DNA from: JBAXTE01 sp964653595
GTDB taxonomy: Bacteria > Bacteroidota > Bacteroidia > Bacteroidales > WCHB1-69
Reading direction: 5' to 3'
Assembly (NCBI GenBank): GCA_964653595.1
Contig: CAZZHH010000007.1
Coordinates: forward strand, 1 to 64,000
DNA length: 64,000 nucleotides
Shown: piece after piece, positions 40,140 through 49,486 of the stretch
Position numbering within the stretch: the stretch's first letter is position 1
How the letters are laid out: each line of letters starts with the position of its first letter
The notes under the pieces: generated by a model
The model's database searches: none
The model's input: only the letters and a program-made list of their open reading frames with translations
Told to the model about the DNA's origin: nothing
Position numbers and translations under genes: made by a program

Positions 40140-40550
40140 CCTTAATCAAAAAGTCGTTTCAGAAAACGGCTTTTTGCATTTAGGGGAGCGCAACNNNNNN
40201 NNNNNNNNNNNNNNNNNNNNNNNNNNNNNNNNNNNNNNNNNNNNNNNNNNNNNNNNNNNNNNNNNNNNNNNNNNNNNNNNNNNNNNNNNNNNNNTTAATC
40301 AAAAAGTCGTTTCAGAAAACGGCTTTTTGCATTTAGGGGAGCGCAACCCACGAATTCGAAACAAAAAACTAAAAATTCCATAAAAAAATACGAATTCGGG
40401 GTTACCGCGTGAAAGAAAACATTATTCTTTCTGAAAACACCTTAATCAAAAAGTCGTTTCAGAAAACGGCTTTTTGCATTTAGGGGAGCGCAACCCGCGA
40501 ATTCGAAACAAAAAACTCCATAAAAAACTCGAATTCGGGGTTACCGCGTA
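40140..40550 (+). repeat. Three-copy repeat with terminator-like hairpin and GAATTC inverted pair, broken by an assembly gap
   Basis: A unit of about 110 bases begins TTAATCAAAAAGTCG, forms a hairpin (AAAAAGTCGTTT with AAAACGGCTTTTT), continues GCATTTAGGGGAGCGCAACC, and ends in a second inverted pair around two GAATTC sites and GGGGTTACCGCG. Copy 1 starts at 40142 and runs into the N block; copy 2 follows it (40295-40409); copy 3 is 40442-40550. Copies 2 and 3 differ by an 8-base indel and a few changes. The unit probably also terminates the tRNA transcript. Confidence 0.85.
40195..40294. other. Assembly gap (100 Ns)
   Basis: Exactly 100 Ns, the conventional placeholder for a gap of unknown size. 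Identical repeat sequence on both sides indicates that the assembler failed on the repeat, so the true array may hold more units and possibly more tRNA genes. Confidence 0.97.
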
Positions 40551-40552
40551 TT

Positions 40553-40586
40553 AAAAAGAGCCTTGACTTCCACCAAAGCTCTTTTT
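40553..40586 (-). terminator. Terminator downstream of fabI
   Basis: AAAAAGAGC and GCTCTTTTT form a stem with a 16-base loop that can pair further (TTG/CAA). T runs on both strands make it potentially bidirectional; for fabI it lies about 30 bases past the stop. Confidence 0.6.
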
Positions 40587-40616
40587 ATCAATCAATATGT
40601 TTAATAAAACAAATTT

Positions 40617-41459
40617 CTATCCTTCATTTCCATCGCCGCAATCTCTGCATTGAATAAACTGATCGATTAGCTTATTGCTAATACCCATGGAGACATAACC
40701 CCCATCGTGATAGAGGTTTTGCATGGTCACCATCCTAGTGTAATCAGAGAAGAGGGTAATACAATAATCGGCACACGATTCTGAATCAGCGTTTCCGAGA
40801 GGAGACATATCGTTTGCATAATTATAAAATGCATCAAAACCAGAGACTCCAGTTCCAGCAGTAGTTTTTGTTGGAGATTGACTTATAGAGTTCACTCTAA
40901 CCTTTTTAGTACGTCCGTAGTGGTAGCCAAATTGACGGACAATAGATTCGAGCATAGCTTTGGCTTGCGACATATCACTATAACTTGAGTATGCTCTTTG
41001 AGCAGCGATATAGGACAATGCGAGAACGGAGCCATAATCATTTATTGCATCTAAACGCCATGCTACCGACAACACTTTATGAAGAGAGATGGCAGATACA
41101 TCTAGAGTTTTCATGAGGTAGTCATAATTTAACTCAGGATAAGGAATTGATTTTCTGACATTAGGAGACATGCCTACGGAATGTAACACAAAATCGATTT
41201 TTCCATTTAAAATCCGCATAGATTCGGTAAAAAGATCTTCTAATTCAGAAACTACCGTAATGTCTGCACCAATTACTTGTGAATTGGTAGCTTCGGCCAA
41301 ACGATAAATATCCTTTTTTCTTAATGCAATAGGTGCATTTGAAAGTACAAATTCTGCTCCTTCTGCATGTGCTTTGAGAGCTACTTGCCATGCAATGGAA
41401 TTTTCGTCCAGGGCACCGAAGATAATTCCTCTTTTACCTTTTAACAGTTGATTTGACAT
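40617..41459 (-). CDS. fabI: Enoyl-[acyl-carrier-protein] reductase (FabI type)
   Basis: NADH-dependent last step of each fatty-acid elongation round. SDR fold of 280 residues: Gly-rich GALDENSIAW replaces the standard TGxxxGIG as in FabI, SVGMSPN near 95, and the active site YSDMSQAK with the Y-x6-K pair (RAYSSYSDMSQAK). NSISQSPTKT and a C-terminal DGGYVSMG are family features. It is monocistronic. A TAATTTTG -7 element lies on the minus strand at 41544-41537. Confidence 0.92.
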   Translation of the reverse strand: MSNQLLKGKRGIIFGALDENSIAWQVALKAHAEGAEFVLSNAPIALRKKDIYRLAEATNSQVIGADITVVSELEDLFTESMRILNGKIDFVLHSVGMSPNVRKSIPYPELNYDYLMKTLDVSAISLHKVLSVAWRLDAINDYGSVLALSYIAAQRAYSSYSDMSQAKAMLESIVRQFGYHYGRTKKVRVNSISQSPTKTTAGTGVSGFDAFYNYANDMSPLGNADSESCADYCITLFSDYTRMVTMQNLYHDGGYVSMGISNKLIDQFIQCRDCGDGNEG

Positions 41460-41609
41460 ATTTTTTTCTTTATTATAAAAATTTAAACTAATATTGTAAC
41501 AGATTGTTCAAAAGAACAAAATTCCTTTTTTGCGGACAAAATTACAACAATAGGCTAATCATTTTATTTTTCACAATTATAACTAAGTTTTTTTTTGAAT
41601 TATTAACGG

Positions 41610-43490
41610 ATGATGAAGATACACAAATACATTTTTTCCACCACCTTTTTAATGATGTTAAATCTGATAGTTCATGCTCAATCTTACATACAAACTACAG
41701 ATTCTATTCCGATGCGAGATGGCAAAAAACTAGCTGCAGACATCTATTTACCGTCATCCACAGGACAGTTTCCTGTAATCCTAGTACAAACACCCTATAA
41801 TCGCCTATTTTACAGAATCAACCAACCATTGGGATTAGGATCATTACCCGGATTACCATATGCTTTGGTGGTGGTAGATTGGCGTGGATATTATGGATCT
41901 GCCAATGCGATGGTTGCAAACCCAGATAGAGGAAAAGATGGATACGACATCGTGGAATGGATTTCGAGTCAACCATGGAGTAATTCAAAAATTGGCACTT
42001 GGGGGCCATCAGCACTAGGAAAAATTCAGTATCAAACAGCTAAAGAAAATCCACCACACTTAACCTGTGCTGCGCCTCTGGTTGCTGGTCCACAATTTAA
42101 CTATTCTGAGTACTTTCCAGGAGGAGTATTTAGAAAAGAATACGTGGATCAACTGGACAACTTAGGATTTGGATTATCCACCTTTTTATTAGCAAATCCA
42201 TATTACAGCAATCTTTGGCAATATGTTGAAAATCAGAATTATTATCCCCAATCTATACAAATACCCATGTTTATGATTGGTGGATGGTATGATCATAATG
42301 TGGAAGTGATGATGCAGATGTTTGAAGGGCTCAAGACATCATCGCCTGTAGGTGTGAGAGCAAAACATAAACTAATGATGGGCCCATGGGCGCATGGAGG
42401 TTTTGGAACTGCACAAGTAGGCACATGCAATCAGGGCGAATTAGTATACAACGAAGCCTGTAAATGGAGCGATTCACTCTCTTTGCGATTTTTCGACTAC
42501 TATTTAAGAAACATCGACAACAACTGGGAGCAAGAGCCTATTGTCCGATATTTTCAAATGGGAGAAAACACATGGCAGCAGACACCTTCATGGCCACCAA
42601 CAGGCACTTCACAAATAAAATTATACCTAAATAACGAAGGTGTGCTCTCATCATCTCCCCCAACATCCATGAAAGATTCTTCCATCATCCTTTACGATCC
42701 TCGCAATCCATCGCCCACAGTTGGTGGTGCTACTCTTCGATCCGATTTGCAACAAGGTCCATACAACCAAGCACCATCCGTGGAAAACAGAAATGACATT
42801 CTTACTTTTACCACTCCGTTATTATCACAAAACGTAGTATTGAAAGGGAATGGACGAGTTCATCTCTTTGTGTCATCGGATAGAACGGACACCGATTTTG
42901 CAACCCGACTTACAGATGTATACCCAGATGGAAGATCGATGTTGTTGACTGACAATATTCAAAGAATGCGATTTAGAAATGGATATAGCACTAACGACAC
43001 CGTGAGTATGTTGCAAAATCACACCTACGAAGTCGATATCCAAATACCCGACCTTGCCATAACTTTTTTAGCTGGACATAAAATTAGAATAGACATCACA
43101 TCCTCGAACTATCCACGATTTGATAACAATCTAAATAATGGCAGTACGATGTATGTAGCTGGAGATACGATGATTGCTACCAACGTAGTTCATTTTTCGA
43201 GCACCAAAGCTTCTTTTATAGAGTTACCATTAGAAAGCTATCCATTATCCATCTATGAAGCAAATAATATTGAAAATGAGCACATGATATTTCCTAACCC
43301 TATTGAAAGTATTTTCTCAATAAACGATCTAGACTACACAACGATAAATATATACAATATAGATGGGAAAAAACAATTCAGCCAATCAAAATCACCCAAC
43401 TATGATATTTCAACTTTAAAAAGTGGAATTTATTTTTTGGAAATTAATAGCATTCATGGGCGAGTGATGAAAAAAATCATCAAATTATAA
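41610..43490 (+). CDS. CocE/NonD family (X-Pro dipeptidyl-peptidase S15-like) hydrolase with T9SS type A domain
   Basis: Secreted serine hydrolase of 626 residues. Signal peptide about 1-24 (VHAQ), then an alpha/beta hydrolase that starts IPMRDGKKLAADIYLP, nucleophile Ser134 in GPSALGKIQ, Asp in GGWYDHN (about 226) and His in GPWAHGGFG. A jelly-roll C-terminal domain of the S15/CocE kind follows (about 335-545; LFVSSDRTDTDFATRL, IRIDITSSNYPRF). The last 75 residues are a T9SS type A sorting domain (IFPNPIESIF, IYNIDGK, GIYFLEI). The substrate may be an acyl ester or an X-Pro peptide; the sequence does not decide this. A second in-frame ATG follows the first. Confidence 0.9.
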   Translation: MMKIHKYIFSTTFLMMLNLIVHAQSYIQTTDSIPMRDGKKLAADIYLPSSTGQFPVILVQTPYNRLFYRINQPLGLGSLPGLPYALVVVDWRGYYGSANAMVANPDRGKDGYDIVEWISSQPWSNSKIGTWGPSALGKIQYQTAKENPPHLTCAAPLVAGPQFNYSEYFPGGVFRKEYVDQLDNLGFGLSTFLLANPYYSNLWQYVENQNYYPQSIQIPMFMIGGWYDHNVEVMMQMFEGLKTSSPVGVRAKHKLMMGPWAHGGFGTAQVGTCNQGELVYNEACKWSDSLSLRFFDYYLRNIDNNWEQEPIVRYFQMGENTWQQTPSWPPTGTSQIKLYLNNEGVLSSSPPTSMKDSSIILYDPRNPSPTVGGATLRSDLQQGPYNQAPSVENRNDILTFTTPLLSQNVVLKGNGRVHLFVSSDRTDTDFATRLTDVYPDGRSMLLTDNIQRMRFRNGYSTNDTVSMLQNHTYEVDIQIPDLAITFLAGHKIRIDITSSNYPRFDNNLNNGSTMYVAGDTMIATNVVHFSSTKASFIELPLESYPLSIYEANNIENEHMIFPNPIESIFSINDLDYTTINIYNIDGKKQFSQSKSPNYDISTLKSGIYFLEINSIHGRVMKKIIKL

Positions 43491-43702
43491 CCCATAATAT
43501 TTAATTGAAAATAATAAAGAATACCAAAAAAAATGAAACAAAAAAATAATGAACAATTCAGCCAATAAAATTGTTAGCTAAATTAGATTTGATTTTAAAT
43601 ATATTTTTAATATAAAAAAAATTAAATGAATCAATAAATTTTGTAACTTTGTACGCTATAGTTAAAATATAGACATTAAGTATAAACTAAAAATAAAAAA
43701 CA

Positions 43703-45607
43703 ATGAAAAAAATGAGACTATTTAGCCTAATTTTAGGTTTTCTATTGTTCGGTTCATTTGTCACTAAAGCGCAGCTTTTAGAAGACAATTTTGCCGGAAA
43801 TGCTGGTGATACCCTAGCAAATGGATGGGTTACACACAGCGGATCAGCTTCTCCTATTTACATAAAAGCTGGAACTCTATCGTATACAAACTATCCATCC
43901 AACTCTGGTAGTAGTATTTACATGGCTTCAGGTCAAGATTATAACAAAGTTTTTACTACAACACCACTCACATCAGGGAATGTCTATTATGCCGCTCTGG
44001 TAAATATCGACTCTGCTAAAGCTACCGGAGACTACTTCTTACATTCTTTTAGCTCTTCATCTACAACGAGCAACTTAAACAGAGTTTATGTAAAAAAAGC
44101 TTCAAATGGCAATTTAGCTTTTGGAATTTTGAAAGGATCAACCGCTACAAGTCTTGTTTGGACTGATTCAGTTTATGCTTTATCTACTACTCATCTTGTG
44201 GTATTAAAAGTTCAAATAGTAGCTGGAGCAACCAACGATATTCCATCGTTATTTGTAAATCCAGTAATTAATGGAACTGAGCCTTCGGCTAATGTTGTTG
44301 CTTCTGATATCACATCTGCAGATTATACAAGTATCGACAAAGTAGTTATCCGTCAAGGTTCTCCATCATCTTGTCCAAAGTTAACATTTGACGGCTTAAG
44401 AGTAGCAACTACATGGAATGAAGCAGTTGGCACTGGTGGTGGTGTGGATGTAACTCCTCCTACTGCTTCATCTGCAACTGCACTTACTGCAACTACTATT
44501 AGAGTAACTTTTAGTGAGCCTGTTTCTCAAGCTACTGCTGAAAATGTTGCAAATTACACATTAGCTGGAAACACTATTTCATCAGCTGTTTTATCTGGTG
44601 GAAACATTGTTACCCTTACTTTAGGCACTGCTTTAACCCCTAGCACAGACTACACACTAACCGTTAATGGTGTTGCTGATATGGCTACAACTCCAAATGT
44701 AATGACAGTACCTCAAAACTTTACCATCAACTTTGTTGTTAACAATGTAGCTGACATTGCTGATTTAAAAACAAAAGCGGCTGATAATACTACTGTTTAT
44801 ACATTGAACAGTGAAGCAATTTTAACATTTAAACAAGCAAACCGTAACCAAAAATTCATTCAAGATGCTTCAGGTGCAATTTTGATAGATGATCAAGCAG
44901 GAATTATCACTACTAACTACAACGTTGGAGATGGAATTACTGGCATTGTTGGTAAATTAACAACCTATTTTGGAATGTACCAATTTGTTCCTACTCAAAA
45001 TCCTGCTGCTGCTACTTCTACTGGCAACACAATTCCTGTGTTAGATGTAACCATTGCACAAATGTTAGACTCAATTGCATTCAAACCTCATCAATCTAAA
45101 GTGGTTCGTATTGTTAACGTAAAATTCACCGATGCTAACGGAGCACTAGGATTTAACACCAATAAAAAATATCGTATTACAGAAGGCACTTCAACTACGG
45201 ATTCTACTTTCAAAACTTCTTTCTTTACTACCGATTATATCACTACTCCTGTAACTGTTTTACCTCAAGGAACTGGTTCTATTACTGGTATTGCTCATTT
45301 TTCATATGGACGTTACCATATCACTTCTCGTAGTTTAGCTGATATGAACATTCTACAAGGCATTAACGAAACTAGTTCGGAATCGATCAACATTTATCCA
45401 AATCCAGCTAAAAACTTTGTAAACATTAACCTTGATGGAGCTTACGATATTAAAGTCTTATCGGTACTTGGTCAACTAGTTTATTCACAAAGCAATGCTT
45501 CAGGATTGTTACATATTGATTGTTCTCAATTAGGAAAAGGAGTATTCTTTGTTCAAGCTCGCAACAATAAAAATGAGACAATTACCAAACGTGTGGTTGT
45601 TGAATAA
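43703..45607 (+). CDS. T9SS type A surface protein with Ig-like (SbsA type) and OB-like domains
   Basis: A 634-residue exported protein without recognisable enzyme motifs. Signal peptide (about 1-23, TKAQ). Residues 25-235 form a beta-sandwich (LEDNFAGNAGDTL, a LamG-like start). An Ig-like SbsA domain covers about 250-345 (VTPPTASSATAL, TFSEPVSQATAENVANYTL). An OB-fold-like module (about 350-550, KFIQDASGAILIDD) follows, and the end is a type A sorting domain (IYPNPAKNFVNI, VLSVLGQLVYS, GVFFVQARN). A TAACTTTG -7 element lies at 43644-43651. The coding sequence uses more GCT and ACT codons than its neighbours, suggesting strong expression. Confidence 0.85.
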   Translation: MKKMRLFSLILGFLLFGSFVTKAQLLEDNFAGNAGDTLANGWVTHSGSASPIYIKAGTLSYTNYPSNSGSSIYMASGQDYNKVFTTTPLTSGNVYYAALVNIDSAKATGDYFLHSFSSSSTTSNLNRVYVKKASNGNLAFGILKGSTATSLVWTDSVYALSTTHLVVLKVQIVAGATNDIPSLFVNPVINGTEPSANVVASDITSADYTSIDKVVIRQGSPSSCPKLTFDGLRVATTWNEAVGTGGGVDVTPPTASSATALTATTIRVTFSEPVSQATAENVANYTLAGNTISSAVLSGGNIVTLTLGTALTPSTDYTLTVNGVADMATTPNVMTVPQNFTINFVVNNVADIADLKTKAADNTTVYTLNSEAILTFKQANRNQKFIQDASGAILIDDQAGIITTNYNVGDGITGIVGKLTTYFGMYQFVPTQNPAAATSTGNTIPVLDVTIAQMLDSIAFKPHQSKVVRIVNVKFTDANGALGFNTNKKYRITEGTSTTDSTFKTSFFTTDYITTPVTVLPQGTGSITGIAHFSYGRYHITSRSLADMNILQGINETSSESINIYPNPAKNFVNINLDGAYDIKVLSVLGQLVYSQSNASGLLHIDCSQLGKGVFFVQARNNKNETITKRVVVE

Positions 45608-45658
45608 ATAAAGATGTGTGTGTGCATTTGAGTCGTTTTTTCTTTCTCGTTTGCACTT

Positions 45659-45692
45659 CTGCCGATTCGAAAGGATCGGCAGTTTTTTTTTG
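45659..45692 (+). terminator. Rho-independent terminator
   Basis: CTGCCGAT pairs with ATCGGCAG (8 bp, 8-base loop), followed by nine Ts. The rest of the 445-base gap to 46052 contains a CTTCGATAAACTCAGTGTGAC element (45899-45919), a GGTATT hairpin at about 45785, and no gene. Confidence 0.9.
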
Positions 45693-46052
45693 TCAATGGA
45701 TAATCACTAGTTAGTAAAAATCCGATAATTACTATCAATCTATAGTATTAGTAGTTATTTACTAGGTTGTGTTTTACAATAATGTTGGTATTTAATACCA
45801 TTTATTAGAGTTAAAGGTAAAATATTTGAAATTGCCATCCAGTCCAGATATATATCGGGATTATCGAAGGATTATAGGTAGAGGCTAACAATAAACACTT
45901 CGATAAACTCAGTGTGACAACCAAAATTGTAAAACCCACAATATTATAAACCAGAACCTTTCCCTAAAACCAAAAAGATTTACAGAAAAACAATCCATAA
46001 AAATTGTTTGGTGGAAAATATAACTGCAAAGAGTCACAGTTGGAATTCAATT

Positions 46053-46613
46053 TCAATTCATCATGGAATCTTTAGGGAAACGAAGCCAAACGTGATATTT
46101 TCGATCTAGTTTTGAGACCAAAGCAGTCCACATCTCCTCTGCTTCCATTTGGAAGGCATCATAGCAATAATCATTTAAAATAGCCCAAGAGCCTTGTTTA
46201 ATCTCTTGTTCCAGCTGACCTTCATCCCAACCGGAATAACCTAAAAACACCTTCACCTTTTTAGGATCAAATGAGTTATTTGAAAAATAGTTTTTAATAT
46301 CCAATTCACTCCCACCCCAATAGATTCCATCAGAAATTTTTTCGCTTTCCGAAATACTATCGGGCAAATTGTGTAAAAAAAAGATTCTATTTTCAGCAAC
46401 TGGACCACCAGAATTTAAGTTAAAAGGTTTCACAGATAGCTTGGGAACAATTAAATTGATATCGACATCAATTACTTTATTAAGCAACACCCCCATCACC
46501 CCTTTGGGATTGGAATCTAGCACCAATACTACCGATCGGCGAAAATAATCACCTTCCAACAAGGGCTCAGAGATTAAAAGAGAACCAACCTTTATTTTTT
46601 TATTCTGTTTCAT
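46053..46613 (-). CDS. YqgE/AlgH family protein (UPF0301)
   Basis: A 186-residue cytoplasmic protein of the YqgE/AlgH family: GSLLISEPLL, FRRSVVLVLD, GVMGVLLNK, LNSGGPV, FLGYSGWDEGQLEQEI and GSWAI are all conserved positions. Its biochemical role is not established. It is divergent from murL across a 114-base promoter region. Confidence 0.9.
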   Translation of the reverse strand: MKQNKKIKVGSLLISEPLLEGDYFRRSVVLVLDSNPKGVMGVLLNKVIDVDINLIVPKLSVKPFNLNSGGPVAENRIFFLHNLPDSISESEKISDGIYWGGSELDIKNYFSNNSFDPKKVKVFLGYSGWDEGQLEQEIKQGSWAILNDYCYDAFQMEAEEMWTALVSKLDRKYHVWLRFPKDSMMN

Positions 46614-46656
46614 TTTTATTTCTATTGAGAATACGAATAACAGAGGTTACATTGAA

Positions 46657-46690
46657 CTTGCTATGAAATGAGTTTTTTTTAGTAATTTTG
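46657..46690 (+). promoter_or_regulatory. Predicted promoter of murL-murD2
   Basis: CTTG (46657-46660), 22 bases, TAATTTTG (46683-46690). The spacing is slightly long. Transcription would begin about 32 bases before the murL ATG. Confidence 0.45.
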
Positions 46691-46727
46691 ATTTTTTAAA
46701 ACAAGGAATCTTTTATTCATCCTATAT

Positions 46728-48137
46728 ATGACAAACAATAAGAATCAACAAAAGTTTGACTCGTTCCGATTACAATATGAAAAATTTATTTTTGAAAGTT
46801 ACACCTATGAATTAGATGTAAACAAGAATTTACATATCAAATTCAACTTTTGGATAGACGAAATACATAACTTTAAGCCAACAATTATTATCCCTTTTAG
46901 AGAAGATTATCTATCATTTTACAACAAACATTCAATAAAGGAGTTAGACACAATCATCTTCCACATTGGCATGATAGAATTGATAAGTTATTGGAAAAGC
47001 ACATGTACCAAACAGATCCTCATTAAACCCTATCAGCTCACCGAAACTCAAATCGATTTTTGGAAAAAGATATACTACAAAGGACTAGGTGAGTTTTTTT
47101 ACACCAATGGAATCACTTCTGATCTAGTTAATTTTACCACAATACAATCCGTTAGTGATAACACATTTTCGAAGGTATCTTTTAACCCAAGCAGCCATGC
47201 CATAATCCCAATAGGAGGAGGAAAAGACTCTAATGTAACGTTATCCATGGCAAAACAACTTTACACAAAAACAACACCGTTGATTTTAAACCCAAGAGGA
47301 GCCACGCTGGGGTGTATTGAGGTGGCTGGCTATGATAGAGATTCCATATTTGAAATAAACAGAGCCATCGATCCACATCTTATAGCTCTCAATGATAAAG
47401 GCTATCTGAACGGGCACACCCCTTTTTCGGCATTATTGGCATTTATCACCTTATTAGTTGGGACTTTATCGGAAACACCAAATGTGTTATTATCCAATGA
47501 ATCAAGTGCCAACGAGGCAACCATTATCGGTTCAGACGTAAACCATCAATACTCCAAATCATTTGAATTTGAATCCGATTTTAGAGATTATGTGAACACT
47601 CATTTAACGAGCAATTTTAACTATTACAGTTTCTTACGACCCTTAAGCGAACTGCAAATTGCAGCGTTATTCTCAAGACTAAAACAGTATCATCCTATTT
47701 TTAAAAGCTGCAATGTTGGAAGCAAAAACGACGTATGGTGTTGTAATTGTTCCAAATGTCTTTTTACATTTACCATATTATCTGCATTTATTCCAATGGA
47801 TGAGCTAATTCAGATATATGGAGAGAATTTGTTTGAAAAAGAGAGTTTACTCCCTGAATTAAAAGAGCTTACTGGTATCACACCCATCAAACCATTCGAA
47901 TGTATCGGCACTGTGGAAGAGGTGAATTTATCGCTTTGGAAAACTATTCAAGAATTTGGAAATTCATCAACACTACCCTTTTTATTATCCTATTTTAAAC
48001 AAAGCAACGCATATAAAGCCATAAACCCTTCTGATATTAATGATTTTATGGAGCAATTTGAAACAAAACATTTTCTTTCCGAAGAAGCTATTTCTCTTCT
48101 TAAAAAGAGTTTATTATGGACATCATCAAAGAATTAG
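46728..48137 (+). CDS. murL: UDP-MurNAc-L-Ala-L-Glu epimerase (MurL)
   Basis: Predicted to turn UDP-MurNAc-L-Ala-L-Glu into the D-Glu form with ATP and Mg, the activity described for MurL of Xanthomonas. The 469-residue protein has a PP-loop-like nucleotide site IPIGGGKDSNVT (161-171, core GGGKDS 163-168), SNESSANEA (256-264) and a Cys-rich VWCCNCSKCLF segment (337-346, CxC plus CxxC) likely to bind metal. These are the hallmarks I associate with the family. The adjoining gene, overlapping by 22 bases, is a MurD with changed glutamate-site residues, matching the known MurL-MurD2 partnership. It acts in the cytoplasm. The main uncertainty is that the match is from memory of motifs. Confidence 0.82.
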   Translation: MTNNKNQQKFDSFRLQYEKFIFESYTYELDVNKNLHIKFNFWIDEIHNFKPTIIIPFREDYLSFYNKHSIKELDTIIFHIGMIELISYWKSTCTKQILIKPYQLTETQIDFWKKIYYKGLGEFFYTNGITSDLVNFTTIQSVSDNTFSKVSFNPSSHAIIPIGGGKDSNVTLSMAKQLYTKTTPLILNPRGATLGCIEVAGYDRDSIFEINRAIDPHLIALNDKGYLNGHTPFSALLAFITLLVGTLSETPNVLLSNESSANEATIIGSDVNHQYSKSFEFESDFRDYVNTHLTSNFNYYSFLRPLSELQIAALFSRLKQYHPIFKSCNVGSKNDVWCCNCSKCLFTFTILSAFIPMDELIQIYGENLFEKESLLPELKELTGITPIKPFECIGTVEEVNLSLWKTIQEFGNSSTLPFLLSYFKQSNAYKAINPSDINDFMEQFETKHFLSEEAISLLKKSLLWTSSKN

Positions 48138-49486
48138 AAAGCCAAAAGTGCCTTATTTTAGGGTTTGGTCGTGAAGGAAAATCTACCTATCATTTTCTCA
48201 GAAAAATGTTTCCAGCTAAAGAGCTAACCATTGCAGATAGTAATACCAACTTAGATTGTGCTCCATTTGCTCATGACAAAAATTTATCCATTGTCCTTGG
48301 GAGCAATTACCTTGAAGATATAAATAAATTCAACATTGTTATAAAAACTCCTGGCATTACCCTAAAAAATTTCAAAGTAAACCCAGAGACAAAAATCACA
48401 TCCCAAACGGATATTTTCTTGCAATTGTATGGGGATAAAACGATTGGAATTACTGGTACTAAAGGGAAAAGCACAACAACCAACTTAGTTTATCATGTCT
48501 TAAAACAGCAATACTCCAACGTGTTGATTGCAGGAAACATGGGAATTCCTTTATTTGACATTATTCCTCAAATTCAACATGACTCAATTATCGTGTGTGA
48601 ATTCTCATCGCATCAACTAGAATTCATTTCAAAAGGGCCACATATTGCTGTGTTGCTAAATCTATTTGAAGAGCATTTAGACCATTATATCAGTTATAAT
48701 CACTACCAAAAAGCAAAATTAAACATAGCAATTAACCAAACTGAAAACGATTTTTTTATCTATAATTCTGGGGATAAAACTATTCTCCAACAAATTGAAT
48801 CGAATCATATTCTATCTCAAAAAATATCATTTAACACTACGAAAGAATCAAATAGTTCCATATTTTTAAGCACTCCTAGCACTATATTTTCACCTATGTT
48901 TCCAAACGAAAATATTCATCTGATGGAGAACATTCCACTAAAAGGGGAGCATAATAAAAAAAATATGATGGTTGCTGCATTGATAGCAATGATCTATGAA
49001 ATTCATTCTAAAGATATTGAGTCTGGATTTAAATCATTTACCCCTCTACCCCATCGATTAGAATTTGTAGGAAGCAAAAATGGCATTGATTTTTACAACG
49101 ATTCCATTTCTACCATACCTCAAGCAACCATAGAAGCACTTAAGACGCTTTCAAATACAGAAACATTGATTTTAGGAGGATATGACAGAGGAATTGATTA
49201 TTCTATATTAATCGACTATCTTGAAATGCACCCTGTTAAAAACATCCTTTTTACAGGCAAAGCTGGTGAAAGAATGATGAATATGACAAAAGAAAATTCA
49301 AAAATCACATCCAATATTATCTTTGAAATGGATTACTCTTCCATTTTAAAAAATGCATTTGAAATTACTTCCAAGGGTAAAATTTGTTTACTGAGTCCAG
49401 CTGCCTCTAGTTACGATAGTTTTAAAAACTTTGAAGAACGAGGTGATTTTTTCAAATCCTTGATAATGAACTATAAAGAAATATAA
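48116..49486 (+). CDS. murD: UDP-N-acetylmuramoyl-L-alanine:glutamate ligase, MurD2 (L-Glu) type
   Basis: Mur ligase that adds glutamate to UDP-MurNAc-L-Ala. 456 residues: N-terminal Rossmann-like domain (LILGFGREGKST), ATP loop GTKGKSTTT (114-122), EFSSHQLEF (162-170), NLFEEHLDHY, and the C-terminal domain with LPHRLEFVG. E. coli MurD holds D-Glu with Lys319 in NDSKAT, Lys348 in DGKSADF and Ser415-Leu416. Here the aligned residues are Ile331 (NDSIST), Arg358 (YDRGIDY) and Ser432-Tyr433. Loss of the Lys fits the L-Glu-specific MurD2 class, and the MurL gene overlaps its start. A plain MurD with unusual residues is the alternative. Confidence 0.88.
   Translation: MDIIKELESQKCLILGFGREGKSTYHFLRKMFPAKELTIADSNTNLDCAPFAHDKNLSIVLGSNYLEDINKFNIVIKTPGITLKNFKVNPETKITSQTDIFLQLYGDKTIGITGTKGKSTTTNLVYHVLKQQYSNVLIAGNMGIPLFDIIPQIQHDSIIVCEFSSHQLEFISKGPHIAVLLNLFEEHLDHYISYNHYQKAKLNIAINQTENDFFIYNSGDKTILQQIESNHILSQKISFNTTKESNSSIFLSTPSTIFSPMFPNENIHLMENIPLKGEHNKKNMMVAALIAMIYEIHSKDIESGFKSFTPLPHRLEFVGSKNGIDFYNDSISTIPQATIEALKTLSNTETLILGGYDRGIDYSILIDYLEMHPVKNILFTGKAGERMMNMTKENSKITSNIIFEMDYSSILKNAFEITSKGKICLLSPAASSYDSFKNFEERGDFFKSLIMNYKEI

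Noticed and set aside
40174..40383. Open frame running through the N block
   Set aside because: Half of it is unknown sequence and the rest is the tRNA-linked repeat.
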